The notes under the pieces are model-generated. The model was given only the letters and a program-made list of their open reading frames with translations, searched no databases and had not been told where the DNA came from. Positions 19,809 through 29,155 of a stretch of DNA of 64,000 nt are shown piece after piece. The translations under genes were made by a program, and so were the position numbers. Numbering within the stretch: position 1 is the first letter of the stretch; every line of letters starts with the position of its first letter. This stretch comes from Thiosocius sp963736445. Lineage in GTDB: Bacteria; Pseudomonadota; Gammaproteobacteria; Chromatiales; Chromatiaceae. The stretch is from contig CAVTOY010000006.1 of assembly GCA_963736445.1 (NCBI GenBank), forward strand, positions 1 to 64,000, read 5' to 3'.

Positions 19809-21211
19809 AGGTACTGCAAGCGCCAGTTTGCCGTATCCCTGGACGCCATAGCTGAGCCAGGCCGGATGGTTGTCGCCCAGTTCCCGCCGGCATTCCCGCG
19901 ACGCTTTCCACACGGCCGCGCCCGCACACCAGCCCTGACCCAGGGCTCCGTAGCAATGCCCCGCGAAAATCCTGGCCGGCCGGCTGAACAGGGGAACCAC
20001 CGGTCCGATGAAGGTCGAGGCGCCCGGCCTTATGAAACGGTGCCCCAGCGCGGGCAGGGCCCGATAGCTGTTGGAGAAAACCAACGGGGGCAGAATGCCG
20101 CCCCGCTCCAGATGCTCGGGATTTACCGGGCCGTCGTCCAGCAGCCAGGATCGAGTTGTGCTGCGGGACCGCCGGTAGCCGGTGAAGGCTGACCCGCCGG
20201 CCTCCGCATTCCGCAGCGGCGGAGACCTCACGCGTATCGGACCAGTCCGGATGGGTCGTCGGCTCTTCGTATCTCTCGACGATATCGTCGAGCAGCGAAG
20301 TGACCGGATCGACGCCCAGGACCTCGCCCTCCATGCCCAGGGCGTCTTCCAGTTCGCGGTATTCCTGCTGGTCGGTTTCTTCGATCAGGCTGTTCATCCA
20401 GAATTCGCCGTAGGGGATCGCTGGACTGGGCCGGGCTGGCTGGTCGGGCCGGCGAAGTGGATCGCCTGGTACTGCGGGCTTTGCTGGATCAGGTCGCTGG
20501 GTGTGACCGGTTCCAGGGGCAGGTCCAGGTGGATAAGGGTCTCGCCCTGGCAGCCGTGTTCCAGGGCGCCTTCGATCAGTTCGGCTTCGCGGTAGATCAG
20601 CTTGCGTCTTTCCCGGTCGGTGTGGCCGGGAACAAAGAGGATCTCCGGCCGGCCGGCGCCGCCGGGACGAAGCTGGTGGAGGATTTCCTTCAGGTTGCTG
20701 CCGCCGTGTCTCGCCGACCAGGAAACGGGCCCGGGTCAGGCGCTGCATCCAGGGCCGATGGCGGTTTCCGGCCGGCAGCCGCGGAGCCGGGGGTGGCGGC
20801 GCAGATGGGGATTTTTCGAAGAGGAAACCCAGGCCGTTGTGGAGCCAGGTCCAGGGCAGGCCCGACCCAGGCGTCCGGTGGTCACGATGTGGTAGCCCAC
20901 CAGGTCGTCGTGGTCTGGTTCGCCCAGGAGCGGCCCGGTTTCGCCGGGATCGGACCCGGGCGTGGGAAAAGGCCTCCGGGATCGACCGCTATGATGCCCC
21001 TGAAACAGCTCCTGCCCCGCCGTGGCCATCAACTCCAGAACCCGGAGCGAATCCAGGCCGTATTGCTCCTGGAGAGGCGGGATTTGGGCCGCCAGGTCCG
21101 CGGCGGCCGCCAGATCGTCTGTCCAATTCCTGGTGAATCGTCGGTTCCGGCAGGATGATATCGATCCAGCGCATGACGGCCTCCGGGTCGCGGGAACAGG
21201 GCTTGGATCAT
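19805..21211 (-). CDS. CHAT-domain protein (caspase-like fold), frameshifted; catalytic Cys position is Tyr
   Basis: The C-terminal 250 or so residues fit the CHAT domain, a caspase/separase-like protease fold. They include FVPGHTDRERRKLIYREAEL, YQAIHFAG (catalytic His region), LVFSNSYRALPALG, then STFIGPVVPLFSRPARIFAG, YGALGQGWCAGAAVWKA and HPAWLSYGVQGYG. The usual nucleophile in the N-x-C motif is Tyr here (AGC TAT CGG), one base away from Cys. The N-terminal 150 residues (PPLQEQYGLDSLRVLELMATA and others) are predicted helical and unidentified; no TPRs were recognised. The start is placed at the ATG at 21,211. The stop TAG (19,805-19,807) overlaps the convergent suhB stop. At least six indels break the frame. 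Confidence 0.6.
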
Positions 21212-21382
21212 TGTCAAGTGCCTTTAAATACCAACAAATTAACACGACATCAGGCCGACATGGCCCCTGTCGTTCCCGATGGAAATGTGCAGAAAACATG
21301 CCGGGAGAACAAAAAAAACCTCTCCGAGAAAAGGAGAGGCGGGGCTGAAAGAATCGGGAAATATCTCCGTTATTTAAATGCG

Positions 21383-21469
21383 TGGTGCCCAGGGGGAGAC
21401 TCGAACTCCCACGAGGTTACCCCCACTACGACCTGAACGTAGCGCGTCTACCAATTCCGCCACCTGGGC
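21383..21469 (-). tRNA. tRNA-Leu (anticodon CAG)
   Basis: The complementary strand folds as a class II tRNA. It has a seven-pair acceptor stem (GCCCAGG / CCTGGGC), a Leu-type D arm (GCGGAATTGGTAGACGC), anticodon loop TTCAGGT and a long variable arm (GGGGGTAACCTC). The T loop is GTTCGAGTC and the encoded 3' end is CCA. The length is 87 bases. Confidence 0.95.
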
Positions 21470-21656
21470 ACGCAATTCACGTCATCCGGACGGAATTCCG
21501 TCCGGACGGGCGATCAATCTAGCCGCTCGAAACTCTCCCTGTCAACCTGCGCGCGAGCAAAATCCGTGATTTGCAGGGGGGCACGGGAAGGTATATTCCG
21601 GTCTACCTATTAACGGGCCTGTCGCCAGAGCGGTGGGCTGTTTCCCTGGAGCAGAC

Positions 21657-22128
21657 ATGGCTCGCAAGAGTGAACCAGCCGGCATCAAGATCATCGCCAA
21701 GAACAAGCGGGCCCGCCACGAGTACGAGATCTTCGACACGTGGGAGGCCGGCCTGGTGCTGATGGGCACCGAGGTCAAGGCGCTGCGCAACGGGCGGGTC
21801 AACCTGGGTGATTCCTACGGGGAAATCCGGGAGGGCGAAGCCTGGATCGCCAAGATGCACATCGGTCCCTACGAAATGGGCAACCGGGAAAATCACGAAC
21901 CCTTCCGGCGCCGCAAGATGCTGCTCACCCGCCGGGAAATCAGGAAGATTCGGCCCAAGGTCGAGGAGCAGGGGCTGACCCTGGTGCCGCTGCAAGATCT
22001 ATTTCAAGAAGGGTCTGGTGAAGATCGAGATCGGGCTGGGCCGCGGCAAGAAACTTCACGACAAGAGGGACGCCAAGGCGAAACAGGATGTTCAGCGGCG
22101 GATCGCCAAGGAAATGGGCCGCCGGTAG
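21657..22128 (+). CDS. smpB: SsrA-binding protein SmpB (one frameshift)
   Basis: This is the partner of tmRNA in trans-translation, which rescues stalled ribosomes. The protein starts MARKSEPAGIKIIAKNKRARHE and shows the family blocks YEIFDTWEAGLVLMGTEVKAL, GRVNLGDSYGEI and HIGPYEMGNRENHEPFRRRKML. After a single-base insertion near 21,992 it continues IYFKKGLVKIEIGLGRGKKLHD to the basic C-terminal tail KEMGRR. Full length is 157 residues, normal for SmpB. It stands alone with its own upstream region after the tRNA-Leu gene. Confidence 0.92.
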
Positions 22129-22148
22129 CCGGGAGATTTTCCATCAAC

Positions 22149-23785
22149 ATGCAGCAGATTCGATTCCACGAGCCTGGCCGCGGTTGTCTGTCGGCGGTCC
22201 TGATGGTCGGATTCTGGCCGTGGTCGCCGCCGGCGCAGGCCGGTCGCGGACGCGAAGCGGGACGTCTATGTCGATCCGATGGCCTTTTCCCGGATCGACC
22301 CCGACCGCCGAAAGTGTTCCCCTGACCATCAAGTACCAGGCGACCGGAGAAACCCGCCGGGCCATGGGGCGTTACCTGCTGGCCGATTCGCAGGAGATGT
22401 ATCTGCGCTCGGCGACCCTGGCCACCATTCTCAAGGCCGGCCGCTACTGGCAGGGTGAACTGCGGCATCTGGATCTGAAGGTGGGGGAAAAATCTTCCGG
22501 GTGACCGCCGGGCAGCCGGGTGGTGGTCACCTCCGACGGGGAAATGCTGCTGCCGGTGCCGGTGCTCGATCTCGAAGGCGACCTGTGGCTGCCGATGGTT
22601 TTCCTGGAGCAGGTGGTCGGCCCGCAGACCCGCGAACGGGTGGCCTGGGACGCCGGCAAACCGACAGCTGGCCCTGGGCAGCGCCGACTACAGCGTGGCC
22701 CGGCTCGAGGTCGAGGTTCTGGGTCGAACCACCGCGGTGCACATCTACTGCCGCGAACCCCTGGGATATCGGACCAGCAGTCCGCGCACCGGCGTCATCG
22801 ACGTGAAGATCTACGGGGGCGAGGTCAACACCTCGGCGGTGCGGTTCTTCAAGCCGGCGGGGTCTGGTCCAGTCGGTCAGCCAGCCGCCAGCACCGGGAC
22901 CATGCCACGGTCACCATCAACGTCGATCAGCTGGTGGGTCGTTACCGCACCTACACCGCGGACGAGGGCCGCGAGATCGTGGTGGTGCTGGAAGAGGAAC
23001 AGGTCTCCTCCATGCCCGACCCCGTGCCGCGGGGACACGCGAACGTCAACATCGACCAGGGGCCGGTCGACGTGACCAACCGCATCGACGTGCAGACGGT
23101 GGTGGTGGACGCCGGCCACGGCGGCCACGACGTGGGCGCGGTGAGCCGGCGGGGCATCATGGAGAAGGATGTCAACCTGGCGGTGGCCAAGGAGCTGCGG
23201 CGCTACCTGGAAAGGGAAAGCGACCTGAAGGTCATCCTGACCCGGGACAACGATTCCTACCTCGAGCTGCCCGACCGCGCCGAGATCGCCAACAGTTCCG
23301 GCGGCGACCTTTTCCTGAGCCTGCACTGCAACAGCTGGTTCAACGACGGGGCCCACGGTCTGGAAACCTATTTCCTGTCGCCGGCCCGCAGCGACTGGGC
23401 CAAGAGCGTGGAGGCCGCCGAAAACCAGGCCGGCCGATCGCTTCGGGTCCCGACGGTGAACCGGACGACGTGGAGTTCATCGTCTGGGAGCTGGTGCAGA
23501 ACCGGTTCATCTCCAGCAGCAGCCAGCTGGCCGAGACCATCCAGAACGAGGTGACCCGCGATCTGGGCCTGCCCAACCGGGGTGTGCGGCAGGCGGGTTT
23601 CCGGGTTCTGGTGGGGGCCTACATGCCCGCGGTCCTGATCGAGCTTGGATTCCTGAGCCATGCCCAGGAGGAACAGCGGCTGGGTGAACAGTTCCTACCA
23701 GAGGGACCTGGCGCGGGCCATCGGCGACGCCATCTTGAGCTACCGGGCGCAGGCCGGCAGCGGCAGGGAGGTGGCCGATGACTGA
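22149..23785 (+). CDS. N-acetylmuramoyl-L-alanine amidase (Amidase_3) with N-terminal AMIN-like region
   Basis: This is a periplasmic zinc amidase that cleaves the peptide stem from peptidoglycan. It starts MQQIRFHEPGRGCLSAVLMVGF, a signal-type segment. About 280 residues of beta-rich sequence follow (LGRYLLADSQEMYLRSATLATIL, GVIDVKIYGGEV). The catalytic domain has VVVDAGHGGHDVGA (zinc His), EKDVNLAVAKEL, VILTRDNDSYLELPDRAEIAN, LSLHCNSWFN (zinc His) and MPAVLIELGFLSHAQEE (catalytic Glu). Frame breaks occur near 22,230, 22,500, 22,665, 22,865, 23,445 and 23,695. The stop overlaps the next start by eight bases, giving an operon with the GerMN, murI, rph and rdgB genes. Confidence 0.85.
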
Positions 23786-24433
23786 TGAGCATCCCCCGCA
23801 AAGACCGCGCCCTTCGGTGCAGGCGCCCGGCCAGGCCGCCGAAGAGAAAAAGAAAAAGCTGCAGCGGCCGTTTCCTGTGGCTGGTGGTGATCGCCGCGGT
23901 GGCCGTCGGCGGCTGGTGGTTCCTGCAAAGCGGGCGCTGATGAGGAAGGATCGGCGACGAATTCGCCGATCTGGGCACCGGCGCCGTGGTGGAAACATTC
24001 CGTGGCCGGCGACCGCGCCGTGGTGCTGGTTTTTCCGGAATGGGACGCTTCGGGTTACGTGACCGAGGAACGTCAGATTCCCAGCCGGGATCGTCCCGGG
24101 GAAGATCTTCTCGGGGCTGATCACGGTGCTTTGTGAAGGACCGCAGGATCAGCGGTGCCATCAGCGCCCTGCCCGAGGGAACCCGGTCGCTGGGGGCCTT
24201 TGTCAATCCCGAGGATCAGTCCGTGGTGCTGGACTTCAGCCAGGAACTGGTGACCGGACATCCGGGCGGCAGCGCGGCCGAGGTGGCCACCCTGACTTCG
24301 ATCCTGCGCACGGTGGCCCTGAATTTTCCCGGGCACGCGCCGCTGCGTGATCCTCGTCGAGGGCGCCCAGGTGGAAACGCTGGCCGGGAACCTGGACATG
24401 GTCCGGCCCTTCGATCCCCGCAGGTGGTTGTAG
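23778..24433 (+). CDS. GerMN-domain membrane-anchored protein (frameshifted)
   Basis: The protein begins MTDEHPPQRPRPSVQAPGQ, a charged cytosolic tail. One transmembrane helix follows (WLVVIAAVAVGGWWFL, read across a frame break near 23,870). The outer part has the GerMN pattern: AVVLVFPEWDASGYVTEERQ, LITVLCEGPKDQ, ALPEGTRSLGAFV, SVVLDFSQELVTGHPGGSA and LTSILRTVALNFP. The domain occurs in spore germination protein GerM and in envelope proteins of non-sporulating bacteria, often beside amidases as here. A peptidoglycan-linked role is inferred from that context only. Confidence 0.7.
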
Positions 24434-24443
24434 ATGGCGTGAC

Positions 24444-25297
24444 GTGACAGGACAGCGGCCCGTCCCATCGGGGTCTTCGATTCGGGTATGGGCGGGCTGA
24501 CCGTGCTGCGCGCCCTGCATGAACTCCTGCCCGGCGAGGACATCATCTATTTCGGCGACACCGCCCGCGTGCCCTACGGCACCAAGGGTGAAAAGACGGT
24601 GCGCGCCTTCGCCGCGCCAGGACGCCGGCCTGCTGGTCGAACTGGGCGTGAAGATGGTCGTCGTGGCCTGCAACACCGCCAGCGCTTTTGCGCTGGAACA
24701 TCTTCGCGAGACCATGCCGGTGCCCGTGCTGGGGGTGATCAATCCCGGCGTGCGGACGGCCCTGGCCCGCACCCGCGGCGGGGCGGTGGGTGTGATCGGA
24801 ACGTCGGGCACGATCCGCTCCGGGCCGTTACCAGGAAGGTCTGGCCGCCGGCGGTCTGGGCGAGGAGCGCATCCTGGTGCAGGAGTGCCCCCTGTTCGTG
24901 CCCCTGGTCGAAGAGGGGTTGATGGGCCACGCCATGACCGAGATGGCGGTCGAGAGAATACCTGCAGCCCTTGCGAGGACGCGGGGGTGGACACCCTCAT
25001 CCTCGGCTGCACCCATTACCCGGCCCTGAAGGAGGACATCGGCCGTTTCATGGGGCCCGAGGTGACGTCTGGTCGATTCGGCCGACGCCCTGGCCGAAGC
25101 GGCGCAGGACCGGCTGGCCGAACTGGAACTGCTGCGGGACGGACGGGGACCGCGAAGGCCGGTTCGAATTCTATCTGAGCGACATTCCCTGGAAATTCCA
25201 GGAGATCGGCGCCCGCTTCCTGGGCAAGCCGATCAGTGAAGTGATCACCGTCGGCCTGGACGAGATGGAAGCCGTCGGCGACAAGAACAACAGCTGA
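24444..25297 (+). CDS. murI: Glutamate racemase (frameshifted)
   Basis: This makes D-glutamate for peptidoglycan. Starting at GTG 24,444 the rejoined protein reads MTGQRPIGVFDSGMGGLTVL, then IIYFGDTARVPYGTKGE, VVACNTASAFAL (first catalytic Cys), VLGVINPG, VGVIGTSGTIRSG and DTLILGCTHYPALK (second catalytic Cys). It ends SEVITVGLDEMEAVG. Both Cys residues needed for racemisation are present. Length is about 280 residues. Frame breaks lie near 24,465, 24,615, 24,835, 24,955, 25,065 and 25,145. It follows the GerMN gene by 10 bases. Confidence 0.9.
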
Positions 25298-25316
25298 ACC
25301 GAAAGAAAGAGATAAC

Positions 25317-26031
25317 GTGATCGAACGAGCAGGCGACCGAGGATTCGAATCAGCTGCGCCCGACCCGCATCACCCGCGACTATCTGCCCCATGCCGAGGG
25401 GTCGTGCATGATCGAGATGGGCAACACCCACGTGGTGTGCACCGCGTCGATCGCCAACGGGGTTCCCCGCTGGCTCAAGGGATCGGGCCAGGGCTGGATC
25501 ACCGCCGAGTACGGCATGCTGCCGCGTTCGACCGGTGACCGCATGCGCCGTGAGGCCGCCGGCAACGGGCAGAGCGGACGGACCATGGAGATCCAGCGGT
25601 TGATCGGCCGGTCCCTGCGTTCGGTGACCGACATGCACGCCCTGGGCGATCTGACCATCACCCTGGACTGCGACGTGATCCGCGCCGACGGCGGCACCCG
25701 CTGCGCCTCGATCAACGGGGCGGCGGTCGCCCTGTACGACGCGCTGTGCCGGTTGCGCTTGAAAAAGCATCCGATGCGCACCCTGGTGGGCGCCATCAGC
25801 CTGGGTATCGTGCAGAGCGAGATCCTGATGGACCTGGATTACAGCGAGGATTCGACCGCCGAGACCGACATGAACCTGGTCATGGCCGAGGGCGGCGGGT
25901 TGATCGAGATCCAGGGCACCGCCGAGCTGCGCCCTTTCCAGCGCGAGCAGCTGGACCGGATGGTGGATCTGGCCGGCGCGGCCATCGACAAGATCAACGA
26001 GCTGCAGCGTCAGGTTCTGGAAACCAAGTAG
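25317..26031 (+). CDS. rph: Ribonuclease PH (5' end frameshifted)
   Basis: A phosphorolytic 3'-5' exoribonuclease that trims tRNA 3' ends. From GTG 25,317 the first 30 codons need two frame changes to read MIERA ... LRPTRITRDYLPHAEGS. The rest is intact: CMIEMGNTHVVCTASIANGVPRWLKG, WITAEYGMLPRSTGDRMRREA, TMEIQRLIGRSLRSV, TITLDCDVIRADGGTR and DLDYSEDSTAETDMNLVMA. These include the phosphate-binding Arg and the catalytic Asp pairs of the family. Length of about 238 residues is normal. The pair rph-rdgB is a very common bacterial neighbourhood. Confidence 0.93.
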
Positions 26032-26046
26032 ATCCGGGAGGGCGTG

Positions 26047-27051
26047 ATGGGTGAAATGCGCAAGGTCGTTCTGGCCAGCCGGAACGCCGACAAGGTTCGC
26101 GAACTGAAGCAGGTTTTCGAGGGGATGCCGTTCGAGGTGGTGTCGGCGGCGGATTATCCCGGCCTGCCGGAGGTGATCGAAGACGGCACGACCATCCTGG
26201 GCAACGCCACCCGCAAGGCGATGATCACGGCCGCCTATACCGGCGAAATCGCTCTGGCCGACGACACTTCTTTGCAGGTGCGGGAACTCAACGGGTTTCC
26301 CGACATTTTCGCCGCCCGTTTCTCCGGACCCGGGGCGACCTACGACAGCAACGCGGCCCTGGTGCTGGACCTGATGAAGGATGTTCCGGACGGCAGCCGC
26401 CAGGCCCGCTTCGCCACGGCCTGCGTGTGGGTGGATCCGCGGCCCGGCCGGTGGAGGATTATGCGGTGGCCCGGCCGGCTGTGAAGCGCTGGCTGCGGAA
26501 TCCGTGGGAGCGGTCGATCGAGATCAAGAATCCCGCAGAGGAATGGGATTTCTGGAACGGGATCATGGACCGCCGCAAGGTGTGGCACCAGTACGTGACG
26601 GAGATGATGACCGACTCGACCACCTGGGGACACGATCGCGGCCGGTTGCGCGAAGATAGCCGAGGGTCTGCTGGCCGGTTGCGGTGAAGGCGGTGTGGAG
26701 GAGGGTGCACTGCGGATGCCCGATCCGAGGATCTGGGCCGTGGATGGGCCGTTCACTGCCGACGAGCCGCCGACGGTGGTGGCGCCCTCGGGTCTGGACC
26801 GCGAGGCGCCGGGTCGCGGGGTGAACGGCCCCTTCTGGCTGGAGATTTCCACCGAGGGCCGTGTTGCTGGGGGATATCACCCGGCAGCCGGTGGGCGGCT
26901 GAGGGATTCGGGTATGACCCGGTGTTCCGGCCTGATGGGTGAGCAACGGACCCTGGCCGAGATGCAGCCCGAGGAAAAGAATGCCATCAGTCATCGGGCG
27001 CGGGCGTTGCGGCGGTTGATGCGGGCGGTGCGGGGGGCATACGGGGTTTGA
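26047..27051 (+). CDS. rdgB: RdgB/HAM1 dITP/XTP pyrophosphatase with a large internal insertion
   Basis: This is a house-cleaning nucleotide pyrophosphatase that removes dITP and XTP. The N-terminal half is standard: KVVLASRNADKVRELKQVF, VIEDGTTILGNATRKA, ALADDTSLQVRELNGFPDIFAARFSGP and RQARFATACVWVDP. The conserved C-terminal half follows only about 130 residues later: GGFGYDPVFRPDGEQRTLAEM and EEKNAISHR (both read across indels near 26,860-26,930). In ordinary RdgB proteins these parts are separated by roughly 20-30 residues. The insertion (about 26,440-26,840) contains AVKRWLRNPWERSIEIKNPAEEW-like sequence and a Trp-rich helical stretch that I do not recognise. Frame breaks also lie near 26,445 and 26,655. 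Confidence 0.8.
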
Positions 27052-27110
27052 CAGGGTTTGACTGGGTGCGAGGGCTTACTTGTTTGGGCCCTTCGGAATG
27101 AGAATTAGGT

Positions 27111-27187
27111 CGGGGCGTGGCGCAGCCCGGTAGCGCACCTGCTTTGGGAGCAGGGGGTCGGAGGTTCAAATCCTTTCGCCCCGACCA
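27111..27187 (+). tRNA. tRNA-Pro (anticodon TGG)
   Basis: A standard cloverleaf of 77 bases: acceptor CGGGGCG / CGCCCCG, D arm GCGCAGCCCGGTAGCGC, anticodon stem-loop CCTGC-TTTGGGA-GCAGG, T loop TTCAAAT, and encoded CCA. A weak terminator hairpin follows. Confidence 0.95.
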
Positions 27188-27207
27188 AATAACTTGTTTA
27201 TTTGAAG

Positions 27208-27237
27208 AGGCTTGCCCTTAACATGGGCGGCCTTTTT
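27208..27237 (+). terminator. Probable intrinsic terminator after tRNA-Pro
   Basis: An imperfect hairpin (AGGCTTGCCC and GGGCGGCCT around a TTAACAT loop) is followed by TTTTTG. It sits 20 bases after the tRNA 3' end, where a terminator is expected. Confidence 0.55.
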
Positions 27238-27502
27238 GTTTTGAATTTGGACGGGCAACGCTGGGGAAAATGGAATATTTGTGATGGTGACATGATCGGG
27301 CCTTTGTCCGAAACAGGGGTTTCTTGTTTGAGTCCCTATTGCGGAGGCGATTTTTTTCAAACAAACTTTCGGAGACTGATAGGGCAGGTTGGGTCTGCTC
27401 CAACAGTTATCAGTCGTTTGAAGGCGGGAAACGGTGTGTTAGGGTTTGCCGGTTGTTCGAGGTTTCGCGGCAGTGTGTCGTTCACTACCCAGAAAGACCT
27501 CC

Positions 27503-29007
27503 ATGAATATCTATTCCGTTCCGATGCTTATCTCCGGTGTGCTCTGCGGATCGTTGTCGTTGGTGACCTGGATCTTCCGTGGCCGAGAACGTCTGAACCG
27601 GATGTTCTCACTTTTCACGCTGGTCCTGGCGGTGGATGCGCTCGCGTTCTTTTCCTGGTTCCAGTTTGGCAGCCTGGAGACCATCAGTACCTGGATTCGG
27701 ATCACCTTCAGCGCAGGCTTCATTGTACCGGTCGGAATCATTTTCTTTTTCCTGGCCATCACCGGTTACGACCGGCGGCTGGACGACCGGGTCCTGGGCC
27801 TAAAGGTGCGTCACTTTCGGTTGGCCGCGCTCCTGTACATTTTCGGCTGCCTTCCTTTCGGCCTTTTCACGGACCTGGTGATCTACACTTCCGACATGCC
27901 CCGAGACATTGGGACATCGAGTTCGGCCCGATCGGCCTGTTCTTCTTCCCGGTCTTCGCCCTGATCTTCCTTTACCTTTTCACCATGTCCTTCAAGAGCA
28001 TGAGGGCCAGTGACGATCTGCCCCACCGGCGATTCGTACTGATCATCACTATCGGGACGATGGTCTGGATCGGCATCGGTTACGGCGGGGCGGTACTCAT
28101 GCCGATCTCCGGCGAGGCATGGCAGGCCGTCAGTTACACCGGGACGGTCTTGATGGCAATCGTCTACTTTGTGGCCCTCGTGCACTACGAATCCGACAAG
28201 CTCTACCAGCTGAATCTCGACCTTGAGCGCAAGGTCGATGAGCGGACGCTCCACCTGCAGCAGACCCGGGCCCAACTGGTGCAGAGCGAGAAAGTGGCCG
28301 CTTTGGGGCACCTCGTGGCCGGCGTGGCCCATGAGATGAACACTCCGGTGGGGGCGGTCAACAGCTCCGGCGACCTGTTGGCTTCGGCGGCCGGCAGATT
28401 GAGGCGCACGCTGGCCGAGGAGTATGGACTGGACGTCGAGAGCTCGGCTTCGCTGTCGAAAATCATCGGAGCCTTCGAGACCGCGGGCGAGGTCGTCCGT
28501 GACGGCAGCACGCGCATCACCGGTATCGTCGGGCGGCTGAAGACCTTCGCTGAGCTGGACGAGGCCGATCGCCGGTGCATCGACTTCAACGGCTGCATCG
28601 ACGACACGCTGGACATGTACCGCATCCACCTGAAACCGGGTGTCGAGGTTCGCCGCGAGTACGGCGAATTGCCGCCGGTGACCTGTAGCCCATCACGGAT
28701 CAAGCAGCTCTGCCTCCAACTGCTACGCAATGCCGACCGGTCGGTCGGGGATAGCGGTGTGATCACGCTGCGCACGGAAAGGGTAGATGGCGAGATCCGC
28801 TTCAGTGTTTCGGACGGCGGGTGTGGCATCGCGCCGGAACACATCGATCGTATCTTCGACCCGGGCTTTACCGCCTGGGACCTGAAGGTCGGCACGGGCC
28901 TCGGCCTGGCGATCTGCTACCAGGTGGCCCGCGATCACGACGGCCGTATCGAGGTTACGTCGATCGTTGGCGACGGCAGCACCTTCACCCTGATCATCCC
29001 GTCCTGA
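27503..29007 (+). CDS. Membrane sensor histidine kinase (one frameshift)
   Basis: Start MNIYSVPMLISGVLCG. The N-terminal 230 residues are seven hydrophobic helices (LSLVTWIF, MFSLFTLVLAVDALAFFSW, GFIVPVGIIFFFLAIT, FFFPVFALIFLYLFTMSF and others), like the 7TM sensor input of some kinases. A coiled linker (YQLNLDLERKVDERTLHLQQ) leads to the HisKA motif GHLVAGVAHEMNTPVG with the phosphorylatable His. The ATPase domain has the N box QLLRNADRSV, G1 VSDGGCGIAPEHIDRIFDPGF and G2 GTGLGLAICYQV. No receiver or partner regulator is adjacent. A single frame break lies near 27,905; otherwise the gene is clean. Confidence 0.88.
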
Positions 29008-29031
29008 AACTGGATACCCTATCTGGCCCCG

Positions 29032-29069
29032 CCCGCCGAGGCGGTTGTTCGGGTTAGAACAATTTCAGG
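29032..29069. repeat. Copy 1 of a 38-base intergenic repeat
   Basis: CCCGCCGAGGCGGTTGTTCG followed by GGTTAG and ATTTCAGG. It closely matches 36,607-36,645. Both copies lie 25 to 90 bases past the stop of a plus-strand gene. A small CCGCC/GGCGG hairpin can form in this copy. Confidence 0.6.
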
Positions 29070-29155
29070 TAATATCTGCTATGCGACACTGATCGCTACC
29101 GTATTGTTCGTCATAGTCTATTCCACCACAAATAACAGATAGCCCAAAGCAGGTA

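Noticed and set aside
27202..27502. An extended N-terminus for the histidine kinase
   Set aside because: The extra codons include the terminator region after tRNA-Pro and have no protein features. The ATG at 27,503 begins the first membrane helix.
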